Of a DNA stretch of 64,000 nucleotides, positions 1 to 13,300 are shown in pieces; position 1 is the stretch's first letter; every line of letters starts with the position of its first letter. The stretch covers positions 314,255-378,254 of the forward strand of contig NW_006500353.1 in NCBI RefSeq assembly GCF_000471905.2, written 5' to 3'. Source of the DNA: Amborella trichopoda. Lineage: Eukaryota > Streptophyta > Magnoliopsida > Amborellales > Amborellaceae. A program made the translations under genes and the position numbers. A model generated the notes under the pieces. The model was not told where the DNA came from, did not search any database, and was given only the letters and a program-made list of their open reading frames with translations.

Positions 1-943
1 TTGCAAGAGGGAGGAGCCGTTTACTTTCTCTTTTTCTTTCCTTCTATCTTTCCGCCTTTAGGTCTGCATCGTTTCATTTGGAGGAAGTGGTGCATTATGT
101 ACTTCCATTACTTGGTAAAAATAGGTGAATACTGAGACACTGTTTTCTTGTCTGGATGTCTATATAATTATTAATTATAATAAAATATTATTACTTATAA
201 TATAATATTAGAAAGCACTTCCATGTTATAAGATTAAAAATATTAGAAAACACTTCCATGTTATAAGATTAAAAATAGTAATTTCCCATATAAAGTGAAA
301 TTAGTATAACATCAAACATTTATTAATTCTCTTTACTCGTCCAAAATTATCACAACCTAACGAACTATAATATTATACGTTGAAATTGAAATTATAGGTT
401 TATATTTGATAATCATTTTACCGTACAAATGAGAATAAGTTTGAAATTTGTCTAATTATATCATCTAATTTAAAATCTAATTTACAACTATAACAAAAAA
501 AATACATTATATAATTTATAATATATATATTAATAAGTCATATATAAGATTTGGTTATCAATGTAATTGGTATAATTATTAATTATAATATTATATAATA
601 TTATGCTAAACATAATTCTAAAAACAAGATGGCTCTTGCCTGTATATTTTGAATTGCTTGTATATTTTTATAATAAACGTAATTTATTATAAAAGGATCG
701 CTATATTAAATAAATTTTTTTATAATAAATGTAATGCATTAAAAGGCTCACTTTATTAATTTATAATAAACAAGCTTTTCTTCCTCATTTCAATATTTCC
801 ATGTTCTCATTATTATTAATGGTAAGTTTGCAGTGCACCTTTGCATGCATAAAGGTTTGGAAGATGCCACACCAAGGAAGATGCACCTCATACCATATGT
901 GTTCTCAAGTTAATAAGTTTGCACGCATAAAGTAGTGGGAATT
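1..943. other. AT-rich intronic DNA of the decarboxylase gene
   Basis: Very AT-rich sequence upstream of the first recognisable decarboxylase exon. No exon of the C2 domain was recognised. It contains a perfect-looking 35-bp tandem pair at 206-275, and two related AT-rich segments near 669-690 and 718-745 (TATAATAAA-YGTAAT). Nothing else supported. Confidence 0.5.
206..275. repeat. Two-copy 35-bp tandem repeat
   Basis: Units 206-240 and 241-275 differ at one base (TATTAGAAAGCACTTCC versus TATTAGAAAACACTTCC at the start of each). A recent local duplication in an intron. Confidence 0.85.
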
Positions 944-986
944 GTCTCACATCGAAAATTTCAGGGAGAATTCACTTCTATAAAAT
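944..986 (+). promoter_or_regulatory. USE + TATA pair of plant small-RNA (Pol III-type) promoter
   Basis: GTCTCACATCG at 944-954 matches the plant snRNA upstream sequence element RTCCCACATCG at 10 of 11 positions. TATAAAAT follows at 979-986, 24 nt after the element. In plant snRNA genes a USE-TATA spacing of about 23-26 bp specifies RNA polymerase III (U6, U3 class), and about 33-34 bp specifies polymerase II. USE-like words also occur by chance and in repeats, so the call is moderate. Confidence 0.5.
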
Positions 987-1007
987 CCTTGAGGCCCATC
1001 TCTATAA

Positions 1008-1145
1008 TTGCCACTGGTTGAGTGGGACGCGTGGCCAGGTGATAGTGATGCTCATTGACCCCGTGATGTCATACTGTGCAAAAACGACAAGTCGTGATGT
1101 CAGCGCACCGATTTTGTACATAAATAACACCGAATCCCTTTTTTT
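1008..1145 (+). ncRNA. Candidate Pol III small RNA of about 138 nt, identity unknown
   Basis: Placed from the promoter geometry: a start about 22-30 nt after the TATA box at 979-986, and an end at a run of seven T at 1139-1145, the usual Pol III terminator. The body is much more GC-rich than its surroundings. It carries the word CGTGATGTCA twice (about 1061 and 1093) and a weak pairing between GTGCAAAAACG and CGATTTTGTAC. It does not look like U6, U3, U6atac, 7SL or U1-U5 as far as I can recall their ends. It could be a decayed copy or part of a repeat. A weak open frame across it is not convincing as protein. Confidence 0.35.
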
Positions 1146-1352
1146 GGCCAGATCTAGGATGGTCCAGCCGATTCTTGATCCAGAACCGGATTGGGGCAAC
1201 AAATTTTTAATTTGACATAGTTTTGTCTTTTTAATCATGCTAGCAGAACTCCAATTAAAAGTCCTTGGATCATTTGTTTCTCAGTAAATATTTTGAAAAA
1301 TTAAACTTGTGGAAAATATTGAATTTTCTCTTTTTCTCTCCTGTGAGTGCAG

Positions 1353-4300
1353 GACTATGATGAAGATGACCACTTGTCTTTCTCTGAGTTCAGCGACTTA
1401 ATTTGTGCATTCGGTAATGAGCTCGCCGCTAGCAAGGTCTGAATGCCGGTACATGTTATGTTTACTGATGTTTAATTGTCACCATTTACTCCTTGCGGAT
1501 ATATTTCTTTCTTATGGTTGTGGTGTAGAACTAGAAACTGATTCAAAATTGTGCTCAGATTGGGGAGCTTTTCAAAAAAGCAGACAAGAACGGGGATGGT
1601 GCGGTCAGCATTGAAGAATTATCAGATCTTCTCGCTGTTCAACAAGAACAGTACTAAACTATCCTTTTATATCCCTGCAATTCTCTTGAACCTCTATTAA
1701 TGATTATAGAAAGCGCAGATGTGGGGGAGGGACTGGATTTATCTATTAATCTTTCACGCTTTCTTAGCTAACTCGCATAATAATCCTCATCTTCTGATCC
1801 ATGTTTATTTACTCATCTACAACCACATTGGTGCATTTTTTTATCAGATAATGTTGTACAGGTACGCAAGAAGGGTAATTTGAACAAAGTGATTAAAATA
1901 TTGTATTTTTGAAGTTTTCTAAATCATTTTGCATAGTATTCTTCTCTCCAAACAAATTCAATATATATGTATGGTTCTTCAGTGCAATGTGTATTGCTTT
2001 TGCCACGAACAATAGTCCATTTGCGTTTTTGCCAGTTTTCAAGTTATTCCAATTGTTATCCTCTGATAGTCTTGATTAATCCATATTTTGGCATTCATTG
2101 CAGGGAATCACTCATAAATTGCTGCCCTGTCTGTGGTGAAAGTCTTGGAAAATTTGATCAGTTAAATGCTGTTATTCATTTGACTCTTTGTTTTGATGAG
2201 GGGACAGGAAATCAGATTATGACTGGAGGATTCTTGACTGATAAGCAGGCGTCATATGGGTAGTATCTATATATACACTAACTAGCACTCAATTAGTATG
2301 TTTTAATGTTCCTATTTTCGACCCAACAATTCTTGATGTGTTACTTCAATCATTTTATCTGTTCTACTCCAGAAAGTTTTTATATGTTTGTTATTTGTGA
2401 ATGCCTAGATGGATGTTCAAATTGAGTGAATGGGCACATGTTTCATCATATGGGATAGGCCTCAAGTCCGGATCAGCTTCTTCACACATTCTGGTTTGAA
2501 TTCAATTCGATATCATATAGTCACTGCTGCAGCAGTGAAATCGATTTATTATACTTCATATTATTTGACCCAATATTTGCACGTCATAGTTTGCCAATCC
2601 ATACCCACTCTCGGTTCCTTCCATCGCTGGGTTTGGGTTGACCAGGGGACCTATTGGATCAACTGATGATGTTAAAACAATTTTATGATATCTGTGGGTC
2701 AGGTTTGCAAACTATGGATTAAGTAAATATTTTTTAATGGATTATGGCTGAAGTAATATCAATATGACTGAAGTAACATTGAATCCTTTGTTCACAATGT
2801 GGTTTCAATCTTATGGTAGATTTCAGCTGGTGGACTTGTGACTATATTAAAGAAGTTTAAAAATTAACTGAGTGCCTTTGAGTGAATGTGTTTTACTGTG
2901 AAAACATTTACTCTTCTATAAAGTTACAAAGGTTTGTTTCTTACAAGGTTTTAGAAAATGGATCGGCAACCAGGATCGCCCCTCTGGATTTTTGATCTGG
3001 TTCGATCAGATCATTGATCCGGTCTATCGAACTGGAAATTAAAAAAATTAAAAAATTAAGTGGGGCTTGTTAAGGGAGTAAAAAAATAAAAAAATGATAG
3101 AGTCGGTTATGTTAGAGAATTGGTATGAACCAGTTGGTTCATGGGGTGAACCGACCGATCTTGATATTTTACTGGATCCGGATTGTTGAGTTTTTGTGGC
3201 CTTTAAAGCCTAGAGAGCTTGTAAAAATGGTATTTATAGTGGAATATGCACTTCAGTGGGATTGTGTGTTTTGACTAAGTGTTGGGCGGTTTATGGCCCA
3301 GATCATGTCCAAAACCCTTACCCCATGAACCAGTTGGTTCATGGGGTGAACCGACCGATCTTGATATTTTACTGGATCCGGATTGTTGAGTTTTTGTGGT
3401 CTTTAAAGGCCTAGAGAGCTTGTAAAAATGGTATTTATAGTGGAATATGCACTTCAGTGAGACTGTGTGTTTTGACTAAGTGTTGGGCGGTTTATGGCCC
3501 AGATCATGTCCAAAACCCTTATCCCTGGGTATGTGGCACTACCGAGAAAGGTTTGCAGTGGGTCATCCCTTGTTGAGGTCGAAGATATGCCCATGGATGA
3601 TGTTTGTAGGTTAGGATAACTGTGTGGTCTCCTGTGTCTGGTTGTAAGTCTGTGAGAGTAAGGACCAAAGCCTCTACAAATTTTCGCACCGTCTGCTCCC
3701 CAGCCTTCCCTTGCTTCCGTTGACTGTATAGACTCACCTCCCAAGGTTCCTATCGAAGAGCTAAATGACAACTCTGTCATTCTAGACATGTGCCGCCTCT
3801 CTGTTGACTTGGTTTGACCCTCCGTAGATTGTACTCTGCCCGTTTCGGCCCACTCGATTTCTATTCCCATTGCTTCTCTCGAAAAAGCCGGGTCTTTCTC
3901 TGTTGACCCGCTTCACCTTGTTGTCGCCTCGGGCTGGGCCAACCCAGTAAGATCTACGCATGTTATGGAAACGCCGTCTATGGTTCATGCAACCTTGGCT
4001 AGTACGCTCGCCCGCTCGTACAACCCAGCCTCTGACCCTTCGCCTTCCACATCCTCCCCTCTCGGTGTTGACACCTGTATGGTGACTCACCATACCCCTC
4101 CCCACTTAGCCCCCTTCTCTTCTTGAGGTCCAACCTCTAACCCCATCCCCTATCCCCTCTACTTTTCCTTTTCTAGCTTCCACCTACCCTAATCCCCTTC
4201 TGAAGGTTCACCACGTATCCTCCCCTACTTCTCTCTCCGTTGCCCCTCTTCTTTTCGGTTCTTTGCCGACGGTGCTTCATCTCCCTTTTCCTGCAGCTTC

Positions 4301-7300
4301 TGTACTTGCCTCCTCGCCGCCTCCCATCCAATCAACCTCTGTCATCATTCACACCCCCACTCCTTCATCATGCCACCCTCCGCCAGCAGACCAGGTCTTC
4401 TCTACCCCAAACCCTCCCACCCCTCTACCCTCCAGCTCTCTAAGGTCTGGTCTCTCACCTCTCTGCCTGCCTCCTCTTGTCAATTTCGATACCTCCTTGG
4501 TAGAACCCTTGCCTGTGATCGAGGCCTCGTTTGCCCTCACTCCACCTACAGGAGACGCTGCTACTGCTGCAACTGAGATTTCTACATCGGTGGTGACTTC
4601 GTCCCATACAACCACCATGGATCCTTTCTTCCACCCTTTTGCTTCACCCCCCATTTTGGTGGGCTTCCCGGCAGACCCCTCTAGTGGTGACCCCATCATC
4701 ATCTTGGTCCCCTCTTCGCCTATTCCAATACTTGTTCCTAAGCCTTCGGTAGCTCTAAATCCATATGTCGACCCCTTCTCGGGCCTGCTACCTCTCTTTT
4801 TCTCCTCTTCTCTCTGCACCTCTTCACCTCAACCACTTCCCTCACCCCCTACTGACCCCCTTCTTGGACCCTACGGACAGCTCAAAGTACTTTTTTCTTT
4901 CACCCTTTACTTCAACCCCCTCAATCTCGGACACTACTCTGCCCTTGCTTGTCCCCGTTACCTCTCACCTTTCAATGACCTTTGCAAGTTGCAGCTCAAT
5001 GGATGTCAATCCCAAGGAACCCATTTCGTCTACTCTTGGTGCCGTTGTTGACCCCCTAAACCCAACCTCATCTTCGTTTGCACCCTTTAATTCGGTAACT
5101 ACTCCCCCCGCCGCTCAACTCTCCCTGACTACGCCCCCCTCCTCTGTGATCGACCCGTTCGACCTCTCATCAGGCATTTTCAGGCCTACCTCTGCTAATG
5201 GACTGCCATTCCCGGTTCTGCCGGCTTTACCCTCCTCTGCTACTATTGTAGGAACGGACTTGCTGGCTCCTACCACTCAGTAGACACAATGGGAGACCCG
5301 CTCTCACCCCCATTTGTGGACTCAGACTATGTTAATGGAGTTGACGTTGGCCAAGGGCAAATCCGCAAAGTTTTGAGAGTCATCGGCTTTCCAAACCCAT
5401 TTGAAGGACCATTCACGGAGTTTTTCAAAGCTGAAGCTCAGTCTAGTCTAGAGTAAGGGTAAGCAAGAAAAGCTCCCGTGATATCTCAAACTTGTTTTCC
5501 ACTATCAACTATGATCGACCCTCCTCATCCAACCTCTCCTTCTCACCCACTCACCAACAAATGGCCCCTAATGGCTCTCTGGTGAGACGTTCCCTCAAGA
5601 ACACCCCCCTCTCCGTAGCCCATCAATGCTGATTTTATCCTGGGATATCTAAGGTCTAGGTCTTCCCCACAAGAAGAACGCAGTTAAAGACCTTTGCTTC
5701 AGACACCGGCCATCTATTTTGGCCTTGACTGAGACCAAGTTACCCTTCCCCTCCCTGCTTCAAGTCTGGCAGGTTTTTTGCGGCATCGTCCATGCCAATG
5801 GGCAGCGGTGTCAGCTGAAGTAGCTTCTGGGGGAATCTGGGTTATTTGGGACCCAACAACCCACTCCTTGGTCTCCCAACATTTAGTCAGATTCTCGATC
5901 ATTATTCTTTTCTTTAGAATTCCAGATGGGTTTCAATGGAAATTTACCGCTGTCTATGGTCCTAACCTAGACACGCTCCGACCTCTCCTCCGAGAGGAAC
6001 TCAATCTGGTTGGTCAACTACCCCACCCAGTTTGGTGCCTAGGGGGTGACTTCAACGTCACTAGGTGGTCCCATGAAAGAAAGTCTTCTACGAGGATATC
6101 CTCGACCATGTCCGCTTTCTCTGACTTCATAGCCTTCAACAACCTCCTGGATCTCCCCACTCAAGGTGCTCAATTTACTTGGTCAACATTGCATCCAATC
6201 CATCTCTTTCAAGATTGGATCGCTTCCTAACTTCTATTAAATGGGACACCTCTTTTCCTCGAACTCATTCTTTGGCTTTACCCAAGCCCACATCTGACCA
6301 CTGTCCAATCATCCCTAACACCAATCCCTGACATAGTGGCCCCAAACCTTTTAAGTTTGAATTAGCATGGCTGGAAGAACCTTCTCTTTCAACCTATTAC
6401 CGGCTTGGTGACAGGGGCTATCTGATATGGTAGTTGGTTGTGCAGGGTTTAAATTGCAATGCAAATTGCAGTTACTCAAGGGTCACCTAAAATCCCGGAG
6501 TCGGAATCTTCCAGGGTTCCTCGGACCCCAGACCTCAGAAAACCTCCACCTTGCAAACCATTCAGGCCCTACACAATTTGGAAGAAACCAGGGCTCTCTC
6601 GGATCTTGAACTTTCTCACCTCCCTGGTCTTCTGTAATGCTTCTCCCAAGGAAATCCACAATCTCTTCCTCTTCCTTAGATGCTTTGAATTTGCTACCGG
6701 GTTCAAAGTAAATAACGACAAAACCACTATGATGGGGATCGATGTCAACCCTTACACACTCAGTTCCTATGCTGATATTTGGGGTTGTGGAAAGGAAACA
6801 TTACCATCCGAGTATTTAGGTCTTCCCCTTTGGAAAACCTAACAAAAGCTTGTGGTCCCACATTGTTGACAAAGTAGACCGTAGATTAGCTGGATGGAAA
6901 GGAAGGTTTCTATCCCCAGGTGGCAGGCTAACGCTTATCAAAGCTACTTTAGCCAACATTCCGGTATACTAGATGTCCATTTTCCATATGCCAGCTGCCA
7001 TTAGCAAGAGGATTGAGCAACTTAGGAGAAGGTTCTTTTGGTCAGGAGCTGACTCTGACCACAAATTCCACTTAATTGCTTGGGATAAACTTTGCCAACC
7101 AAAGAATTGGGGGGGCCTGGGTATTAAAAAGTATTGGTACTCAGAATCTAGCCCTACTTAGCAAGTGGTGTTGGCGCTTGCTTACTCTCAGGAACCAACT
7201 TTGGATCGACATCCTCAAAACCAAGTATCGTCTACATGATTCTCCTTGGCTCCCTGAATTTAGAGCCAATAACAGGTCTTCAGGCATTTGGAAGTCTTAT

Positions 7301-10300
7301 GTCCTCTACTTTTTAATTCTTTAAACCCCGGATCAGGTTTCATCCCAGATCAAGGAATCAAATCCTCTTTTGGCATGGTCTTTGGCTGGGCCACACCCTC
7401 TTAGGGATAAACACCCTGATCTCTATCGTCTTGCTAGAGATCAAGGGACAACAGTAGCCCAAGAAATGCTACTGACTGGGACCCCAGTTTTCAGGAGAAC
7501 TCTAAATGACCAAGAACTCTCGAGCTTTGCCTCTCTTTCGGCAGATTTACAAGCCTGTTTCTTAACCCTTGCAGGTATAGATTGCATCATTTGGAGTCCT
7601 GCCCCGGGAGGCTCTTTCACGGTGTCATCTTTTTACCGCACTTTGTCTCGACCTCCCACTGTCGCCCTTGCACCAACTTCTATTGTGGACCAGGCCTGGG
7701 ATTCCTTAGCTCCCCCAAAAGTCGAGGTGTTTATGTGGTTGGCCCTCTCTAAGAGAGTATTGATTGTTGATCAGCTGCAAAGATGTGGTATTCAGATTCC
7801 CAATCTCTGCGTCTTGTGCTTAGTGGAAAAGGAAACTAATAATCCCTGTGCATACAACCTTTGGGGAGTAGTCCTCAAGTTGTTCAAGGTGGAATGGGTA
7901 CTACCTGCTGAAGTGACTTCCATTCACCCCTCAATCAAGCCTTTTCCTTGGGCCAAAGCAGGGATTATGCTCTGGAAATTAGTGGTGGCCGCAGCCTTGT
8001 TGGCCCTTATGGATCGAGCGTAACCACAGGATTTTCAGGGGGGAATACTCCCCTTGGTCCAAACTTTTCACCAAGCTCAAATCTTCCATCATCTTCTGGG
8101 CCACAAATCACCTCGATTCAAAGGAATCCCGGCATCGGCCTTTCACCTAGATTGGAGCAACATCCTTAGACATCATTGCTCTCGTCCCTCCAGGTCTTCT
8201 AGCTGGAAACCACCACCACAGGGGATGCTAAAGCTCACTTTCGACGGATGCTCCCCTCAGTAACCCTAGACCGTTAGGAATTGGAGTCATTCTTAGAGAC
8301 CACCTTGGCTCTATTGTGGCTTCAGTTTCCAAACACATTGGGCATAAAGACTTGATGGAGGCTGAAGTGGAAGCTCTCCTAGAAGGCTTACTACTCATCC
8401 AACATCTCAACTTGCCCTCTCTCATTGTAGAGGTTTACTCCAAGAACACCATAACCTCGGCACAAATTCTTGCCTTCCCCCCCCCCGGTTTTTGGCTCAA
8501 TCAGTTGATCAGTTTCATTACCTCTGCGGGAATACATTTGTCGTGTGGACGCATGCTTAGAGGGAAGGAAACCACGAAGCTGATTCCCTTGCAAAAGCAG
8601 CAGCGGAGATGGATGGACACTAGGAGCTCTCTTCTTTTTTGGTTTTTTCTCTTTTTCTACTCTTTTTGTATGGAGGATCGGCCTCTTTTCTTAGGTTGCT
8701 GCCCCTTAACATTAACTTTTCGAAAGAGGCTTTCGATTCCTTTTTCTCCTATCCTTGAGCACCTTTTTTGTGGTTGGCCAAGGTTTTTGTATTCTCTTTT
8801 CTCAATTAAAGGTTAACATTATCAAAAGAAAAAAAAAACACGTGGGACCAAGGATTCAGCCCCATATGTGTGTCTTTTTTAAGAGTGGGGACCACACCCA
8901 AAATTTATTTATTTTTAGACAAAAAGTGGTTACACCACTTTTTATGGTGGGCATGCCACTTTTTATGCTAAAAACTGGTCATGCACATTGTAGGGAAAAG
9001 GGGGCGCCCCATATTTTTTTAAAATATTTGGTTCAAATTAATTTTAGTTAAAGATAGGAAATGTTTTGTTACCATTCAAAATCATGATGGCTGATTTGTG
9101 GATTGGATGACTCTGATTAAATCTCTCTTACCCCACAGATTTTCTAATTATCCTAAAGGTCAAGCTGGAAATTAGACAAGGCATATTTAGATTGGAATCC
9201 TATTCAAAATAGAAAATAGATCTTGTTTCTATTTAAACCTATTTGAATCCCCTTTCTCAAAACACTAGCTCTCTCTCTCATGCCCGAAGTCCTCTCTCTC
9301 CCTCATGCGATATTTTTCTCTCTCTCCCTTTCTCAAAATTTGAAACCACTTGACCCCTCTTTTTCCTTAGAGAGGGTCATGCTATTTTCTCTCCTCTCTC
9401 TTATTTTATTTTGAGTAGCTTCTATTAAAAGAAAGAAGAGGAGGAACTTTAAAATTAGGCTTGCTGATTTTTGGAAAAAAAAAGGGTGACAAAACCTATA
9501 GAGAGTGATCACCTCTCAAGCTCAGTCATATTTATTTTCCATAGCGTTTCTATGAACCCTAGTTGTTTTTGAGGTCTCTAGAAAAGAAGTATTTCCTACA
9601 AAGCTTCCCTATCTCAGAATTTCCAACAACACCTAAAGGAGTAAAAGTGCACCATCAGTTAGGGAATCGTGTATGGGGTGTACTTAGACCTGTGAGGGTA
9701 ACTCCAGGTATCTTATAGTAAGTCTTCCTAATAGCCTTAATTAATTTTTAGTATTATTTCTTATTTTTATGTGAATTTTCAGGAACCTTTTTTGTACTAA
9801 AAATTATAGTAGAAGGTTGTTTAAAGTTCGTGGATAGTTTCTATTTTCTTGGCAGTGAAAATAAATATCTTAAGTTGTATCTAGGGTATTATTTTAATTT
9901 AAAGCAACATATAGTGACCCATGTAAGTGGAATTCAGGTATTTGAAATAAAAATAAACTTTTTTTTTTGGATTTAATACCTTGAGTTCCACATAGCCACT
10001 TCTTTCACGGATCGTCTTGATGGATTCCCAATGCAGATCGGCCGGTTTCGAACTAGATCACCGATTTTTTAAACCTTGATTTATTATATGCATCTTGAGT
10101 GATGGATATGTACCCTACTCCTAAAAGGTAATATCTTAGTAATTCTATTGTTAATGTTGCTCCTTACAAAAGATAATTACTGAATTACATGATTACTAAA
10201 ATTCATGAATCCTAACATAAACACGCACACCTGCAACTCTGCCATACCATAAAAGTAAGTTTTAGTAACCAGTAAAACACCAAGCAAATGACCAAATGTC

Positions 10301-13300
10301 AAACATTAATAGTACCAAGTACCAATCACATGGTAACACGTCCACTTCATCCTCCCATAATATAAAATGAAGATATACAACAATATGACAAGTAAAGGAA
10401 TGCAAAACAACACTCAATGACTTGAGAGACCACTGATTGTGATTGTGCATATCATTTATCGTCAAGATGTGCTGCCTCTTCTGTATGAAGATATATATCA
10501 TTTAGCATCAAAATATAAAATGAAGATGTACAATGATATGACAAGTAAAGGTGTGTAGAAGAAAACTTAAATGACCCAAGCGACTAATGATTGTTACTGT
10601 GCATATCATTTATCATCAAGGTGTATTGCCTACTCTGTTTCCACCAAATCGGTCATCTCCTCCTCGTCCAGAACTGCAGTGCTCTCCCTCTTAGTGATGC
10701 GGCTACCATTGCAGCCATCTGGTTCCAAACCTCAGGGTGGTACTATTCCCCCTAGACAGATTAGTGTTCATACAAATCAACCCGACTTAAAGACCTCTGT
10801 GTCTTGCTCGACCAGTTGCTCTATTCTCTTGTCCCAAGACGATCAGTCGATCTTTTTGCACTCTGAAAGTTTCCTTTAGGAATTGGTTGTCTTGGATGAA
10901 TGGTAGATTATTGAGCCTGAAAAGTTTCTCGTATTTCTGTGGATCTACATGGAGAGAAATATGATTTAACTGAAATAAACTTGGTAACTGGGACTTATTG
11001 ATGGTGCAAACTTCTGGAAGTTCACCTATTTGCTTACTTTCCTATGACCAACTGTATAAAACAAGTGACTAATAAACTAAGTACCTCCAAGAACATGCTC
11101 AACTTGTGTCACAATTGGATGATGGTGTATGTTAAGCTAAAATGCAAAAAGGCCACTTCTATAAGTTACGGTTCTTACAGATATTGTCTATACCAAAGCA
11201 ATGTAAAATAAGTAACAAATTTACGATACATAATAACAAAATTTATGATGCATAACTAACTTATCAAATAACGCAAATAGATGTTTTATTAGAGCCACCA
11301 TAGACTACTCTCTGATATCCTTTTTCTTTTCCAGCATTCTCAGTGTGTATTTATAGTTGATCAATGCCTAGGTAACAGCCTCTGGTTCCATAAGATTCGG
11401 ATTCAGCCTCTATATATGCACTCTTTGAGGGCCTTATACCCTCATTGTTTGGGCCAAGTGTAATTGTGTACTTCATAGTTTATAGAGGATCTCATCTTCT
11501 GGACTATAATCAGGTTTGTGCCTACTTGCAGATGGTGGTTTTTAATAGTCAACAAATTTGTGGTCATTATCAATTTCAAAAAAGATTGTGAAAAATGGAA
11601 TATTGTTACTTGGCAAGATATCACTGCATTTTTGTTTTAGTGAATCTTTGATAATCAGTGATGAAACCTGCTGACAACACCCAAGCTAACAGCAATAATC
11701 AGATGGGTGCCTTCTCTTAGAATGAAGATATTATAATAAAAGTGCCTTCTCAATAATCAATGAAGATATTATAGTAAATGTGCCTTCCTGTTAATCAATA
11801 AAATCACAGTCATCGTCTTAACTTTGAAAAAGAATGTGAAAATTTTTGAAATACTTCAGTAGGGAATTTTAGCAGAGATTTGTTTAGGTGGATCATTGAT
11901 AAGTCACATACTTGGATGACCCCCTTTTGGGGTTGTGAGTTAGGTTAAGAAGGTCAGATGCAAGATTTCTTCTCTTTTTTATTCTATATTTTTTCTTGAG
12001 GCTGTTTTCTCACTCTGGGTGACGTGGTTGAGTTACCTAAGTTGCCATAGTGAACTGCCTTTTTCTTCTTTGCTTGCCATCACATTTGAATTGCATGAAA
12101 TTACCTAGATTTTTCCTTGTTCCAAATGTAGAAATGGATTTTATAGGTTTGGATTGAAACTTTAGTGTGATAGGTTCTTTGGAATTTCTGTGCAGTTGTG
12201 TTCAATGTGCTATTATGATCATTCCTTAATACTTTGAATTGCGTATTACATTGATATTTATTGTTTAATGCCTTTGTCTTAGACTTGTTAAATTTAAGAT
12301 TTGGTGTTATATTTTAGTTTCCATTGCTCTCATCAGGTATTTGATAGGAGAACCAAGAGGCTTATAGAAGAACTCATTGATCCCAAAATTGTTCTTTCGT
12401 TACGAGCTATTTACCAATCAAAGATTGGTCTAGGGCTTATTGATAAGGGTATGCTTCATTGACTTCCAGGAGTTCTCACCAAATTCTTTTGCTACAAGGT
12501 GTTTTAGTTTTTAAGAAACTTACATCCGTCTTAAACAATATTTTTCCAGTACACCTTTTTCTTTATTTTTTCCCCTTTTTCTGATGAGAAGTCCTTTGTC
12601 TTGCATGGCATGAACCAGGTCCCCGGCCTGTAATACCGCTTCTCTCTATTTCTAACATTTGATTCAATTTTAAGTCCTTTGTCTGGCATGGCATGAACCA
12701 ATGTGTTACATTCTCTATTTCTAACATTTGATTCAATTTTATATCCATCTTAAACATTATTTTACAATTGCATGAGGAGCAAATGAGATCGATGTGTTTC
12801 CCTTAAAAGGTAACAAGGATGCCTTAACCGCTTCAAAAGGACTAAAACAACACGAGCATACATTCTGGGAATTACCCTAACCTTGTAAAAGAATGTTGTA
12901 TCCCTTTGATGAAGAAACTGAGGCTCCCCTAAAACTAGCAGACGTGCAACTGGTGGGATTGGGGGAGGAAACACTTTGTGAATAGTTCCGCAACTCCCAA
13001 ACTTCCTAGTACCAAATTAGACTCCAGGCAATGTTACACTTACCTGTGGCCAATATCCATGAGGCTCAACATGGAACCATTTAATTCACATATTTCTAAT
13101 CTAATCATCTAAAGTCTTTATCACTTTATATCTTCTTAAGCATGGTCTTATGATCATAACTAAATCCCTTAATTTTATTCTAGCCATAGCATTCCTTGGG
13201 AACATGACTAGATTGCATAGTTTTTTCTATTTTACCTGTTGCTGTAACTGTACTATCACTAGTCATACTCTGATCTCACCTTCATGAAAGAGAAGTGTAT

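Larger units (their letters stand above)
3188..8838 (+). mobile_element. L1-type LINE with RNase H, reverse transcriptase core lost
   Basis: Non-LTR retrotransposon in sense orientation in the decarboxylase intron. Order: proline/serine-rich ORF1 region, AP-endonuclease, C-terminal remnant of reverse transcriptase, RNase H, then a 10-A tail at 8829-8838. Many stops and frameshifts are present. The YADD-bearing core of the reverse transcriptase is missing. The left edge is set where the inverted-repeat shell stops matching and is uncertain. No clean target duplication was found. Confidence 0.85.
2944..10078. mobile_element. Inverted-repeat (hAT-like) element split by nested insertions
   Basis: The left end CAAGGTTTTAGAAAATGGATCGG and the reverse complement of the right end (CAAGGTTTAAAAAATCGG) form matching terminal inverted repeats. 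The 8-bp flanks GTTTCTTA and ATTTATTA match at 6 of 8, as expected for an old 8-bp target duplication. Only about 250 bp at the left and about 80 bp at the right belong to this element. The interior is a LINE and other sequence, so the original element was a MITE of a few hundred bp. A related element lies at 34810-35449. It sits in the 9.8-kb decarboxylase intron. Confidence 0.55.

Noticed and set aside
61-116. Possible exon with a CTTTAG acceptor and TTG|GTAAAA donor before the EF-hand exon
   Set aside because: Its translation has no resemblance to the C2 or linker part of the decarboxylase, and one open short frame in AT-rich DNA is weak evidence.
206-275. Short direct repeats considered as a CRISPR-like array
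   Set aside because: Only two units with no spacers, in a plant nuclear intron.
1018-1215. 65-residue open frame at the small-RNA candidate
   Set aside because: No family resemblance, another open frame on the opposite strand, and position inside the intron upstream of an EF-hand exon.
4263-5283. Long overlapping open frames on both strands suggesting a proline-rich protein gene
   Set aside because: They come from C-rich, TA-poor sequence inside the LINE just before its endonuclease, in mutually shifted frames with no splice signals or start context. Treated as degenerate ORF1.
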